Source: Panacibacter ginsenosidivorans (GTDB lineage: Bacteria; Bacteroidota; Bacteroidia; Chitinophagales; Chitinophagaceae). Taken from it: a stretch of 64,000 nt of DNA. The notes below the pieces were generated by a model. It was given only the letters and a program-made list of their open reading frames with translations. It was not told the DNA's origin and ran no database searches. The DNA lies in assembly GCF_007971225.1 (NCBI RefSeq), contig NZ_CP042435.1:4467501-4531500 (forward strand), written 5' to 3'. Position 1 is the stretch's first letter, and each line of letters starts with the position of its first letter. Below, one piece after another: positions 8,195 through 17,875 of the stretch. The translations under genes were made by a program, and so were the position numbers.

Positions 8195-8566
8195 TTTGGT
8201 GTTATTGAATTCATTCAGCTCTGCATCTCCGACCCATCCAGAATTGTTTGTTCCGAGGTTTTACATTTTTATAAACAATCTTCAATACGAGTTGAACAAT
8301 GAAAAAGTTTTATTCTATCTCACAGGTAAAAGTATTTGATATGCCACTTTCCTCGCCCCCCCGAATGGGGGGATTTTAGAAGAATAATTATTTTTATGTT
8401 GTAATATTTTATAATTTACACCTGCATCAATTTCCGTCACGCATACTCGCCTCAAACGATAATAGTCTGTGAACAACATTCATATTTAGGTAAACTGATC
8501 CTGTATCAGTAAAAGACGCCATTCTAGCATTATCGATGATCAACAATTAACATAAATAAATTCCCT
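8195..8566. promoter_or_regulatory. Divergent promoter region between protease and kinase genes
   Basis: This 372-bp gap separates two divergent genes and must hold both promoters. Visible structure: CCCCCC-GAAT-GGGGGG (8357-8372), a perfect hairpin, and ACTGAT-CCTGT-ATCAGT (8494-8510), a short inverted repeat 56 bp before the kinase start that could be an operator. No clear Bacteroidota -33/-7 pair was assigned. Confidence 0.45.
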
Positions 8567-10624
8567 ATGCTCATCCGCCGAATTGCAATTGTCCTTTTAC
8601 TTACATTGCAACTAGTAGTTGCTACTGCTCAAACATCATCTTATGCAGATTCCCTTGAGCTGACACTAAAACGCTATCACTCGGTATATGACACGAATTA
8701 TTTGAATACCCTGCTGAATATTTCATGGGTAAGACAATCGACAAATATTCAAAATGCTGACAGTCTTGCCCGACTAGCTTATAACCTTTGCACCAAAGCA
8801 AATTACCAAGTTGGAATAGCGCGTTCGCTTAATACATTAGGCTCAATAAGCCGTGCACATAATGACTTGGATTCAGCAAGAAAATATTTTAAAATGGCTT
8901 ACCAAGTCAACGTTAAGATTGGAAATAAAAAACGTGCTGCCGAAAACCTTGGCAATCTTGGAATCATCTTTTCAAAAGAAAATCGAGTTGACAGTGCATT
9001 AAATTATTTTGATCAATGCCTGAATGTGTTTGAATCAATCAAAGACACCGGTGGCATTCTTGCATCCTACAGCAGTATTGCTGAATTACTTATCAGAACA
9101 AATGACAATATTGATGGCGAAAAATATAGCCGCAGACAAATGGCCATTGCGGAAACAATAAAAGACACAGCTCACTATGCAATTGGTCTGGATAATCTCG
9201 CGACCATAGCATGGAGAAATCATGATTACAAGGCTGCTTCAGACTATTACCTCGAAGCAGCGGGTTTTAAAGAAAAAATCGATAACCAATATGGGCTGAT
9301 GTACACTTACGGCAATATAGGAATGACCTATAACGATCTGGGGAGATATTATGACGCTATCCGGTACATACGAAAAAGTCTCGCGCTATGCAGTGAGTTC
9401 CAGGATTCCATTCAACTTGCTGCTGGATATATAAACCTTGGCGTTTCATACATGCGACTGTTTGAATCTTCAAAAAACAAATCGACGTCCGATAGTGCTC
9501 AGCGCTACCTGATAACTTCCATTGACATTTTATCACGACAAAATGATATGGAGCAGTTGTCACAGGCATATTTTACGCTTCAGGAATTATATTCAAAAAA
9601 AAATATGTTCCATGAGGCTCATAACTATCTCTTGAAATACACGATGCTTCGCGATTCCTTTTTGACAAACGAGTATAACTCAAAAGTCGAAAAAGAATAT
9701 CTGACAAAATTTGAGACAGAGAAAATAAAAAACGAGAAGGATAAAGCAGAAAATGAAAATGAACTAAAGGATGCACAAATTTTCCAACAACAAACGCAAA
9801 TATTTGCAATCGCAATTTTTTTCATTTTACTCTGTTTGATTGCAATCTTCATTTTCTATAAAAGAGAAAAGAACCGGAAAATAAGTGAGCTTAACAAAGA
9901 GAAGAACCGAAAAATAAATGAACTTAACCGAGAACGAGAGTTGATTCTTCAAACTAAGATCAGTGAACAGGAAAAAATTTCCAATGAAATACACAACGAA
10001 GTAAGCAACACTTTATTTACAGCAAGGGAGCAGGTGGTTATTGCCTTGCAAACGACAAATGAAGTAAATCGAAAAAATATTTTGGATGCTGTCGTGGATC
10101 AGATTGAATCAATAAGAAAAAAAACAAGAGCAATTGCCTACAATATTATGCCGGCTTCCTTTTGGACAAAAGGACTAAGCTCGGGATTGTCCGAATACTT
10201 CAACCAACTTAACACACTCATAAAAATCAAAGCGCTCTTTAGATGGTATTGCGGGGACATCTCATTTGACCAGAGAGCGGAAAGAGATATTTTCAATATC
10301 ATAAAAGAACTCATTACAAACTCTTTGAAACATGGTATGGGGCTGGAAGAGATAGCATTGATGGTCAAAGTGGAAGAGAATTGCCTGATCATTATTTTGG
10401 AAGATGACGGTTTTGGTTTTAACAGTGAAAAGCTCATATCCTCTAAGACTATTGGCTGGGGATTTGTTCTTTCCACAATCCAGGAAAGTTACAAAGGCGA
10501 AATAATTGTTGCGAGCGAGGTCGGTAAAAAAGGTAATTTTTTCAAAATAACATTACCGGTGTCGCACTTGCAAAATAATATACCGTCATATGAAAACAGC
10601 TATGAAAGTATATATAGTAGATAA
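8567..10624 (+). CDS. TPR-containing sensor histidine kinase
   Basis: The product is 685 aa. A signal peptide (ends near VATAQ) is followed by a periplasmic array of about six tetratricopeptide repeats (about 65-370), one membrane span near 411-431 and a charged coiled coil (KNRKISELNKEKNRK). The dimerisation segment ISEQEKISNEIHNEVSNTL has H476 as the likely phospho-acceptor, in a variant of the HDxxG box of LuxR-partner kinases. The ATPase domain has N585 in ELITNSLKHG, then EDDGFGFNS and GWGFVLSTI. It would phosphorylate the regulator encoded by the overlapping next gene. The stimulus is unknown. Confidence 0.88.
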   Translation: MLIRRIAIVLLLTLQLVVATAQTSSYADSLELTLKRYHSVYDTNYLNTLLNISWVRQSTNIQNADSLARLAYNLCTKANYQVGIARSLNTLGSISRAHNDLDSARKYFKMAYQVNVKIGNKKRAAENLGNLGIIFSKENRVDSALNYFDQCLNVFESIKDTGGILASYSSIAELLIRTNDNIDGEKYSRRQMAIAETIKDTAHYAIGLDNLATIAWRNHDYKAASDYYLEAAGFKEKIDNQYGLMYTYGNIGMTYNDLGRYYDAIRYIRKSLALCSEFQDSIQLAAGYINLGVSYMRLFESSKNKSTSDSAQRYLITSIDILSRQNDMEQLSQAYFTLQELYSKKNMFHEAHNYLLKYTMLRDSFLTNEYNSKVEKEYLTKFETEKIKNEKDKAENENELKDAQIFQQQTQIFAIAIFFILLCLIAIFIFYKREKNRKISELNKEKNRKINELNRERELILQTKISEQEKISNEIHNEVSNTLFTAREQVVIALQTTNEVNRKNILDAVVDQIESIRKKTRAIAYNIMPASFWTKGLSSGLSEYFNQLNTLIKIKALFRWYCGDISFDQRAERDIFNIIKELITNSLKHGMGLEEIALMVKVEENCLIIILEDDGFGFNSEKLISSKTIGWGFVLSTIQESYKGEIIVASEVGKKGNFFKITLPVSHLQNNIPSYENSYESIYSR

Positions 10625-11237
10625 CGAAGTTTTTTATGTTGAAAGCCTTTGCGAACTTCTTAAATCAGTAGATTTCATCGATGTCGTAGGGAATGCCTGG
10701 GACACGACTGCAGCTTTATTGGAATTAAGTTATGCCGCCCCGGATATTTTGATCTCTGATATAAGGGTTCCTTCAAAAGAGGATGGCTACAAGTTTATGA
10801 CTGCTGCAAAATCGAAAATTCCCGAACTAAAGATCATAGCAATTACCCATGAGCCGTACTTTTCGCTTCTTTCGGATGGGGAAGCAATTGGCTGGAATGG
10901 TTTGATCCACAAAGCTGATATGTCTAAAGAGACGTTGGAGGACGCCTGTCGAACAGTTTGCAGAAATGGTGAATTTAATTCAGAATCTATTCAGGAGTAT
11001 TTTTTGAAAATCAATGGTAAGCAAGCAAAATTTCCTTTTAGTAAATATGAACGGCAAATAATACCCGATCTTTACAAGGGAGCAAGCAACAGGGAAATCG
11101 CGGAAAAATTTCATGTCTCCCCTGAAACGGTGAAAGACAGGGTTTCTAACATTCTAGAGATTTGTAACCTCAAAAGCAGAAAGCAACTTGCAGCTTTTTT
11201 GCTTCGCAATAATCTCATTGATCCAAACTTAATCTAA
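10590..11237 (+). CDS. LuxR/NarL-type response regulator
   Basis: The product is 215 aa and overlaps the kinase gene by 35 bp. The receiver domain (about 5-125) has acidic residues near VYIVDNE, the phospho-acceptor D57 in DILISDIRVP, and the conserved Lys in GLIHKAD. The helix-turn-helix is at about 145-205 (YKGASNREIAEKFHVSPETVKDRVSNIL), matching the LuxR pattern. Start could also be Met5 (10602), which begins the receiver directly. Likely target: the neighbouring protease gene or its own promoter region (inference). Confidence 0.88.
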   Translation: MKTAMKVYIVDNEVFYVESLCELLKSVDFIDVVGNAWDTTAALLELSYAAPDILISDIRVPSKEDGYKFMTAAKSKIPELKIIAITHEPYFSLLSDGEAIGWNGLIHKADMSKETLEDACRTVCRNGEFNSESIQEYFLKINGKQAKFPFSKYERQIIPDLYKGASNREIAEKFHVSPETVKDRVSNILEICNLKSRKQLAAFLLRNNLIDPNLI

Positions 11238-11273
11238 TAAGTTTTACATTGATTTACTTAGCTAGCAATCAGC

Positions 11274-11606
11274 TCAAAGCCCATTAATTAATTTCTCAAT
11301 ATCACACCACAAAAAAAATATCTTCCCCTTTAGCTTCTTCGGCTTCAGCTTCCCACATTTTACCCAATCATAGATCGTGGTGCGGCTTATGTTACCAAAA
11401 AGCTGCCGCGTCTCCTGCATATCGTACAACGGCTTCTGTTGAAATGCCGTTGTCTCTTTTGACGCACGTCGCGACAGCTCCGCAGACTTACCTGCAGCAA
11501 TGATCTGCTCCAGCTCCGCCCTGATCAGTTGCCGCATCTCCTGCCAGAAAACCTCCATTTCCATCGGCACTAAAATCGGTGTATCTGACTTGCCCGCCAT
11601 GCACAA
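11274..11606 (-). CDS. Helix-turn-helix (excisionase-like) protein
   Basis: The product is 110 aa. The N-terminal half is helical (FWQEMRQLIRAELEQIIAAG). The C-terminal half is a MerR/HTH_17-type DNA-binding domain: LFGNISRTTIYDWVKCGKLK followed by a KLKGKIFFLWCDIEKLI wing. Such proteins accompany Bacteroidota mobile elements, acting as excision factors or small regulators. Start could be Met3 (11600). It is the last gene of the long minus-strand run, 6 bp after the preceding gene. Confidence 0.75.
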   Translation of the reverse strand: MCMAGKSDTPILVPMEMEVFWQEMRQLIRAELEQIIAAGKSAELSRRASKETTAFQQKPLYDMQETRQLFGNISRTTIYDWVKCGKLKPKKLKGKIFFLWCDIEKLINGL

Positions 11607-11612
11607 ACATTG

Positions 11613-11933
11613 TTAGGTATGTTGAATCTTCAGCAAATAAACCAGGCTGCCCAGCACCGGGTTATAAGAAGGTAGGTAATGGATATAACCATACCGGTGC
11701 AACTCCTGGATCACCCGGTGATATGTGTTGTTGGAAGAGATCTTCGCGTACTGCATTAAATGTTTACCAAACACAGATAACGGCCCTTGTTCTTCCTGCG
11801 CACTATAAAAATGAAGGATGGCTGCATACAAACTGATGTGCAGGGGTCCAAGCCTTGCATCGTCCACGGCGGCATGCATAAAGCCATAGAAAGCCTCTTT
11901 GAAATCCACTACTATGTTGTCTGCTGCAACCAT
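11613..11933 (-). CDS. Conserved mobile-element protein, winged-helix-like
   Basis: The product is 106 aa. It starts VVDFKEAFYGFMHAAVDDARLGPLHISLYAAIL and ends with SNNTYHRVIQELHRYGYIHYLPSYNPVLGSLVYL. This layout, a helical first half followed by a recognition-helix-like segment and a beta wing, recurs in small proteins of Bacteroidota conjugative elements. DNA binding is plausible but unproven. It lies 26 bp after the stop of the 506-aa gene in transcription order. Confidence 0.65.
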   Translation of the reverse strand: MVAADNIVVDFKEAFYGFMHAAVDDARLGPLHISLYAAILHFYSAQEEQGPLSVFGKHLMQYAKISSNNTYHRVIQELHRYGYIHYLPSYNPVLGSLVYLLKIQHT

Positions 11934-11959
11934 CCTGCTTTACTTCAAGCGTCCTGAAT

Positions 11960-13480
11960 CTATTGAATTTTGTGCTTTTGCCGGGGCTTTTTGGTGTCTC
12001 CCTCCTGCTTTTGCACCTGCTTGTTGGTCTGTCTTTGTTTATGCGCTTTGCCCGCCGTCTCGCCCTCCTTTTCTTCTTTGGCCACGCTCTTTTCCTCGCG
12101 CCTGTTTTCCTGCGCGGGTCCCTGCTGTTGCCGCGTTTCGCTTCCATTGCGTTGCCTGATCTGTTCCACATTCTCTTTTAGCTTTTCGGCAAATTCCTTA
12201 CCGATGTAACCCTTTTCGACCAGCGTTTCCGTCGGTACCGGCTGCTTGTTGGCATCATATACCCGCAAAGCATTGAGCGGTATATTCGGTGAAATGAACA
12301 GCTTTTGCTCTTTACCATTATCACCGATGAATGTCGCCAGTTGCAGGTTGCCGCGCTGCAGGGATTCCATCAAGCGACTTTTATATCCATCATGGGCAAG
12401 CTCCCGGATACTATAGCCGCCCAGCACCTTTTCCAGGTCAAACGGGTAATTCTGGTTGTACTGTTTCTGTTCGGGGCTGCCGTTCTGCTGGATGTTCTTG
12501 AGATTGGCGACCGTCCATGCCGTGTAATGCTGGTCGTTCGCATTATTGAAGGTTTTCCAGACCGGTCTGCCGGATAAATAATTGAATGCCTCCTTAAAAG
12601 TGAAAGTGGTGTAGAACTTGGCAGCATGCTCGTCGTCGGGTTTGCGTTTGAAATTATTCAGGTGGAAGGTCTGCTTCATCTCTGCCGCCTGCCCGTCCTT
12701 GCGCACACTCAGGTCATACTTGTTAAAAAAGTATTGATCGGAGGTCTCCGACTTTTTGATGTGCAGTGTTGCGCTTGCTTCATCACCATCATACGATTTT
12801 TTGAAAGGATGCTCGATGGAGGGTGCACCGCTTTTCAATTTGCCAATCAATTCCGGTGTGAAAGCTTCTTTCAAACCGATCTTCATCAGTTGTTTTTCAA
12901 ACAAACTCAATTCTTTCTCTGTCATAACAACATTTTTTATGTTTAAAAATTCAGGCATCCGGACAGTATTCGTAGGAACATGTTCGTTCCATAAGCGCTT
13001 TGCCTCGATAATTCCTGCAGTGTCTTTAACAATACCCAGGAGATATTTTATCTCAGCAACTTCCTTATCGCCGGCGTCGAATCTTTCGTAGTCCGTAGCC
13101 TTTTGATAAAACCAGTCCGCCTGTGCCATTTTCGCTTCGGTCAGGAGTACCAATGAACCTGCATCATCTTTTATTTGTAGCCACCTGTTCAATTCCAATT
13201 CAAAGGAATCAACGGACATGGAAGCATAAAAATCGCGATCTGTCGTGTTCTCATGGCAATACTCCGCTACATCAAAACCGGTTTTAAAAAATGCAAGATC
13301 ATCCTTACCCAACACAGCTGTATTGCTACAATAAGCAACATATTCAAACCCTGCCGTACGCTGTTCTGTTAAATACGACTTCAGTTCCTGTGGCGCATTT
13401 TCACTGAATAACATCATACTCCTTACTTCATAATTCCAGTCCCTCTTCAACGCATCTGCATCGTCATCAACATTTTTCAT
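11960..13480 (-). CDS. Large conjugation-operon protein A, unknown function
   Basis: The product is 506 aa, soluble, with no signal peptide. The N-terminal part (FEYVAYCSNTAVLGKDDLAFFKTG) and the segment KRLWNEHVPTNTVRMPEFLNIKN match the upstream neighbour, so the two are paralogous. The middle (about 215-420) has FKEAFNYLSGRPVWKTF and FISPNIPLNALRVYDANKQPV, resembling DUF3945/DUF4099-like proteins of Bacteroidota elements. The last 80 residues are a low-complexity K/Q/E/R tail. A nucleic-acid or replication-related role is a guess. Confidence 0.6.
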   Translation of the reverse strand: MKNVDDDADALKRDWNYEVRSMMLFSENAPQELKSYLTEQRTAGFEYVAYCSNTAVLGKDDLAFFKTGFDVAEYCHENTTDRDFYASMSVDSFELELNRWLQIKDDAGSLVLLTEAKMAQADWFYQKATDYERFDAGDKEVAEIKYLLGIVKDTAGIIEAKRLWNEHVPTNTVRMPEFLNIKNVVMTEKELSLFEKQLMKIGLKEAFTPELIGKLKSGAPSIEHPFKKSYDGDEASATLHIKKSETSDQYFFNKYDLSVRKDGQAAEMKQTFHLNNFKRKPDDEHAAKFYTTFTFKEAFNYLSGRPVWKTFNNANDQHYTAWTVANLKNIQQNGSPEQKQYNQNYPFDLEKVLGGYSIRELAHDGYKSRLMESLQRGNLQLATFIGDNGKEQKLFISPNIPLNALRVYDANKQPVPTETLVEKGYIGKEFAEKLKENVEQIRQRNGSETRQQQGPAQENRREEKSVAKEEKEGETAGKAHKQRQTNKQVQKQEGDTKKPRQKHKIQ

Positions 13481-13506
13481 AACCTGGTTATATTTTCAAA
13501 GTCTTC

Positions 13507-15219
13507 TCAATTTATTTTAGGACGGTGGCTGTGGCGGGGTTTTTCATTTTCCTTTTGCGAAACCGGGGTCTGCTCTTTCACGGGACTAAGCTGTACGTGG
13601 TGATGCATTTCATTTTTCAGCACCACATTTTTCAATTCCCTATGCGCATCGCCAACCGGGGTTTCAGCTGAAAACTGCATACGTTGATATAGATGCTGTT
13701 CTTCCTCGCATTTCCGGATGATCACCGGTTTATCGATTGTGAACAGCGGTACATGGTTGTTCCACAGTTGTGTTGCGATGATGCGCCCCGTATTATCCTG
13801 GCAAAGCGTGTTTAGTGCATCATTGATTTTACGCACTTCTGCAAATCCTTTATCCCATGCGCCGTTACTCTCGCTATACTCATAATACCAATCAGCTTTC
13901 TTCATAGCGGCTTCGAGGTAATTGGTGTTGACGCCGTTGATATGTGCGTGGGCAATAACAACCTGGTGATAAAGCGTGGCATCAAACTGTTTGAATAGAT
14001 ACCAGCCATTGCCCGCGTCTTCAAACTGAAGCCGGCATTGCATCTTTTCCTGTTGCACTTCTTTATTTACTGTGATATCAAAACATGCGCTTTTGTTATT
14101 GAACTGCCATTGCAGCTCGTAGCCGAACGGTTCATCCCAACCATTCTTGTATAGCTCTATTTCCAAACAATGCATGTTCACTTTATAAAAATGTCTGGCA
14201 AGCATCATCAGTTCCTCGCCCGGCTTTATCCCACTCAGATCGTCTCCAAGACAAGCCTCCAATGCTTCCTTTGTTACCGGCAATGCATCGGCACATAACA
14301 ATGCATTTTGTTTTAAATACTGGTAAGTTTCCACTACAGTCGTTTCTGGCGTTGCAATAAGATCGACTTCTTTCTTCCATTCAAATATCCTGCATACATG
14401 TTCCAGTGATATTTCCGTCGGCTCCCACGGTTCACCGTGCCAGTGTTTGTACATCAGGCGTTCGGCGGCATCCCTGCCTTCCTCATTATATTTATAGAGT
14501 CTGTTCACATCCCTGGTGATCATATCCAGCCGGTCCAGAAAATCATTTCCATCGGCTGTTTTGATGTGTGCTTCCACAAGGCTGTCCCGGTGGTGATCGA
14601 TTGACCAGTCGATACTGTTCATCGCGTGGTCGAGTTCTTTGGCGCTGATGCCATTGATGGTGATATCGGGTACTTCAGGCGCGATGCGCAAGCTGTAATC
14701 ATAACTCTTCAGTTCATATCCAAGGTCTGCGGGATGTCGCTCAAAGTGTAGCACACATGTTGTTTTTTCGTTGTCGTTTCGTTCCTTTTGGATCAGATCA
14801 AAACGCTCCTGTGGGTAGTCAACATAGTAATCGAGTGCCGGAAAAAGTCTTTCATCAAATCCCAGTTGTTTTAACTGCAATTGCAAAGCTTCAAGACTTT
14901 CACGTTGCGCAGGATCATACATGGAATACACGCCGTCTGCATAAGCGAACCGGGTGCTTTCGGAGAAATTAATTTTATTGTTAAGGATGGCATCCACACA
15001 ATTGAGCACATGCCTGGTGCTGTACTCGAAATACAGGGCATGATCACTATTATTTACTTTGGAGAACTCTTCAAAGCTTTGCTGATCCCGGAAAAAGTGA
15101 AGGTCATTTTTGTTGGCAGCGCCAGGCTGAACGTTATACGCAACCAGTTCAAAACCTTGTTCCAGTTGCAGCTTCAATTTTTCATGAATAGCCTTTATAT
15201 CTTCTGCCACGATATTCAT
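13507..15219 (-). CDS. Large conjugation-operon protein B, unknown function
   Basis: The product is 570 aa, soluble and acidic. It appears built from repeated modules: 'leaving' sequences of the form xAMxxxDWxx...ALxxLWxxHxP occur at about 195-290 (DHAMNSIDWSIDHH) and again at about 425-500 (LEAAMKKADWYYEYSE...QLWNNHVPLFTIDKPV), and once in protein A. The start reads IHEKLKLQLEQGFELVAYNV, like protein A. It sits between traN and protein A with 26-36 bp gaps, so it belongs to the transfer operon. No catalytic motif was recognised. Confidence 0.6.
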   Translation of the reverse strand: MNIVAEDIKAIHEKLKLQLEQGFELVAYNVQPGAANKNDLHFFRDQQSFEEFSKVNNSDHALYFEYSTRHVLNCVDAILNNKINFSESTRFAYADGVYSMYDPAQRESLEALQLQLKQLGFDERLFPALDYYVDYPQERFDLIQKERNDNEKTTCVLHFERHPADLGYELKSYDYSLRIAPEVPDITINGISAKELDHAMNSIDWSIDHHRDSLVEAHIKTADGNDFLDRLDMITRDVNRLYKYNEEGRDAAERLMYKHWHGEPWEPTEISLEHVCRIFEWKKEVDLIATPETTVVETYQYLKQNALLCADALPVTKEALEACLGDDLSGIKPGEELMMLARHFYKVNMHCLEIELYKNGWDEPFGYELQWQFNNKSACFDITVNKEVQQEKMQCRLQFEDAGNGWYLFKQFDATLYHQVVIAHAHINGVNTNYLEAAMKKADWYYEYSESNGAWDKGFAEVRKINDALNTLCQDNTGRIIATQLWNNHVPLFTIDKPVIIRKCEEEQHLYQRMQFSAETPVGDAHRELKNVVLKNEMHHHVQLSPVKEQTPVSQKENEKPRHSHRPKIN

Positions 15220-15255
15220 AAGAGATTATTTGTGTTTATAAAACCAATACGCGTA

Positions 15256-16086
15256 TTAATTTCTTATCCTTAATTCATCCACCGGTACCGCGTGGATGAT
15301 ATTCCTGTTCTTCACCCGCAGTTGCAAATGCCGGCCGCCGCCCGCTTCACCGATCTGTATGATAAAAGACTTGGCGTCCGGTATGGTAAATTTTTCAAAG
15401 GCAAACACAGCAACCGCGCTGGAATTTGCTCTAACACGCTTATTGTTCCCTGCAGTACACACGGGTTTCATTTCCACCTGCTGCGCAGCAGTGCGTTTAG
15501 CGATCTTTTTGTCCTGTATGCTAAAGCGGATAAAATCAATATCATAATTGATGGAAGACACATTCTCCAAACTAAGCTGCAAGAACAACAGGTTTTCTTT
15601 GATATAGATCCCGCTTACAACGGCACGTATATCGCCCTTGTCATGGGCGATACCATGCACCAGCCGCCTGGCTTGCAATAACCTTTTGCTGATCCGCTCT
15701 GCAGAGGCAGGGTTCATCCGTCCGGAACCAAACGAGACTTCATTGCGGTTCACGGCCTGTGGTTCCGCAATATTATACACCGTCTTTGCAGGCATGCTAT
15801 CATACAATACCGTAAAGGTGTACAGCTTGCCATCCGCCGTGATGACCGTAAGATTGGTTTCCCGGAAACCAGCGGTTGCAGCCTTTAAGAATAAAATATT
15901 TTCATTGTCAGGTGCCTTTTGCGCAAGGATGTCTTTGCTGCCGAGGTCTGCGGGTTTTACTGCCGCCGGGAATACCAGCGTCGTCGTTTTGTTGGTCGTT
16001 AATTGCAGTGTCGCATAGGTCACTGTTTGCGCCCTGCCCACCATCACCAATCCGCACAGGCAAAGCATGCCTATATATCGTTTCAT
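15256..16086 (-). CDS. traN: Conjugative transfer protein TraN
   Basis: The product is 276 aa. A signal peptide (MKRYIGMLCLCGLVMVGRAQ) precedes VTYATLQLTTNKTTTLVFPAAV, the typical TraN opening. QAVNRNEVSFGSGR and a beta-rich C-terminus follow. Family knowledge: TraN of CTnDOT-like elements is a periplasmic/outer-membrane component, analogous to VirB9. It is 10 bp after traM. Confidence 0.88.
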   Translation of the reverse strand: MKRYIGMLCLCGLVMVGRAQTVTYATLQLTTNKTTTLVFPAAVKPADLGSKDILAQKAPDNENILFLKAATAGFRETNLTVITADGKLYTFTVLYDSMPAKTVYNIAEPQAVNRNEVSFGSGRMNPASAERISKRLLQARRLVHGIAHDKGDIRAVVSGIYIKENLLFLQLSLENVSSINYDIDFIRFSIQDKKIAKRTAAQQVEMKPVCTAGNNKRVRANSSAVAVFAFEKFTIPDAKSFIIQIGEAGGGRHLQLRVKNRNIIHAVPVDELRIRN

Positions 16087-16096
16087 AATTGTTGAT

Positions 16097-17389
16097 TTAC
16101 TGTTTGATTTTTAAAAGCACTTTGTACCCCGCTTTGAGGGTCACGCGCACGAGTTTTACTTTTTTACTAAAGAGTTCTTTGGCCGCGTTGATGCCGGCGG
16201 TGGCAGCCTGTGCCTCGATAGAAGGATCGAGGGTTGACAGGCTCATGGATTGCACGGAACTGTTGGCTGATTGTTTCGCCACCGTGCGGCCAATGGCACC
16301 TGGGATATAGACACCCGGTAAGCCATCCAGGTCATACACGTCCATGCCAACGGCATAGAGCACACTGTTGTAAGTGATTGAGGTAATGTCCACCTCCAAT
16401 CTCTCACCGTTCAGTTTGCCGATGCCATACACGAGACTGTTTTTGGGTATGAGGTTGCCATTGACAGCGATATCATTCAGCAAACGCAGTTTGACAACCG
16501 CGCCGGCGACGATGGTTTGTGTCTCCGCGACAACAGCTTCGATGGCATGTTGTGATGGAACGGAAACAGTATTGTCAGCAATGCCATAAAAGCCGCTGCC
16601 GGTGGCGGTTTGCGCTTCGCCCAACACGGCAATATCATTGCCCTTGCCCTGCTTTTGCACCACAGCGTTTGAAGTTTTCTGTTCTTTGCTTTTTGCCTGT
16701 TGCTTTTCCTTTACGCGTTCCGGGTATTGGAGATCGAGTATTTTCTCCAGGACCGTGTCCAGCTGCCTGATATCCGCGTTATCCCCTTCGCCACTCTTCA
16801 TGACATGCAGCATGTTTTCGAGGCGGTCCATATCAGGGTTTGATTCCGGGCGCTGTGGGTAGCTCTTGAACCGTCGTTCGTTACCCGCGTAACTGCGATC
16901 AGCAGTAGAAGACTTATTCATCGTCGCTTCCAGTTGCGCCAGCTTTTTCAATAAGTTTTGCTCCGCTGCTTTTGAACGGGAATCACTGCCATTACTGCCT
17001 TGTAATGCATCGTCGCCTGTCAAACCTTCCTGGTGATACTGACCGGCATATCGATCCGTCAGTGTTTTGATCTGGCGCAAACTGTATCTACCGGTATCTC
17101 CCGGAAATTTTAAATCCCGCATATCCTTTTCATAGGCTTCTTTTAATTTTTGCGAATCCTTTTGCGCCATGTCATAGAAACTCATTTTATTCAAACCCTT
17201 ATCGGCTTTGAGTTTGGCGTCGGGTAACTTTGTGTTGAGCCCCGCTTTGGCGGCAAGCGTTGCTGACGGTTTTCCTTTACCGCCACCGAGTGCCCAGAAC
17301 GCCATCGTCAAAAACGGCACGATCAAAACGGGCATCACGAGCAGGAACTTTCTTTTGCGTAAAACTTGTTGGGATTGTTCTTTCATCAC
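16097..17389 (-). CDS. traM: Conjugative transfer protein TraM
   Basis: The product is 430 aa. One membrane anchor (FLLVMPVLIVPFLTMAFWALGGG, about 15-37) follows a short cytoplasmic tail. A long low-complexity Q/K/D linker follows, and a C-terminal domain from about 270 contains SQHAIEAVVAETQTIVAG, KNSLVYGIGKLNGERLEVDI and GIPGVYIPGAIGRT-like segments. This is the TraM layout, equivalent to the VirB10 scaffold that spans inner and outer membranes. Confidence 0.9.
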   Translation of the reverse strand: MMKEQSQQVLRKRKFLLVMPVLIVPFLTMAFWALGGGKGKPSATLAAKAGLNTKLPDAKLKADKGLNKMSFYDMAQKDSQKLKEAYEKDMRDLKFPGDTGRYSLRQIKTLTDRYAGQYHQEGLTGDDALQGSNGSDSRSKAAEQNLLKKLAQLEATMNKSSTADRSYAGNERRFKSYPQRPESNPDMDRLENMLHVMKSGEGDNADIRQLDTVLEKILDLQYPERVKEKQQAKSKEQKTSNAVVQKQGKGNDIAVLGEAQTATGSGFYGIADNTVSVPSQHAIEAVVAETQTIVAGAVVKLRLLNDIAVNGNLIPKNSLVYGIGKLNGERLEVDITSITYNSVLYAVGMDVYDLDGLPGVYIPGAIGRTVAKQSANSSVQSMSLSTLDPSIEAQAATAGINAAKELFSKKVKLVRVTLKAGYKVLLKIKQ

Positions 17390-17407
17390 ACACCTCCTTC
17401 ATCACTT

Positions 17408-17875
17408 TTATTTTTGTAATTGGTAATAGTCTTCGACTTTTTGCAGGCTGTCTTTTATACCGGGATGGGTTTTGACAATGCTGTCGTATTGCTTTTGACC
17501 GGTGCTGTCTTTTGCAAGACTGTCGAGATAGAGCTTGAACCTGTGAATACGGCTATAGAGTTCAACCGGGATCAACGCATTTGCCTGCGGGTGTTTCTCA
17601 TCGGTTTTCTGAACCGGCAAATGCACCGGTTCAATTTTGATAGCTACATCCTGGGATGCGCGGAAAGGTGACAACAACAACCAGGTGCTATACAGCACGC
17701 ATACGGCACAAAAGACGTACAGCAACCGGCGCTTCTTCGCAACCGGTAACGGGTTGATCTTCCTGTCCAGCCATTGCGCGCAACGCTTTTTTATCTTGTT
17801 GATGACCAACAGCCATTTACCCGCCAGCTTTTGCCTTGCCTGTACCGCCCGGTTGTAGGCTTTCGACTTTTTCAT
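17408..17875 (-). CDS. traL: TraL-position inner-membrane protein
   Basis: The product is 155 aa with one membrane span (LLYVFCAVCVLYSTWLLLSPF, about 50-70), a basic N-terminus and a periplasmic C-terminal part. It overlaps traK by 4 bp and precedes traM by 18 bp, so the TraL label rests mainly on operon position. Usual TraL is shorter, near 100 aa. Confidence 0.7.
   Translation of the reverse strand: MKKSKAYNRAVQARQKLAGKWLLVINKIKKRCAQWLDRKINPLPVAKKRRLLYVFCAVCVLYSTWLLLSPFRASQDVAIKIEPVHLPVQKTDEKHPQANALIPVELYSRIHRFKLYLDSLAKDSTGQKQYDSIVKTHPGIKDSLQKVEDYYQLQK

Noticed and set aside
11899-12209. Plus-strand frames rich in C, L, F and P over the end of the 506-aa gene
   Set aside because: They are antisense shadows of its low-complexity K/Q/E/R tail.
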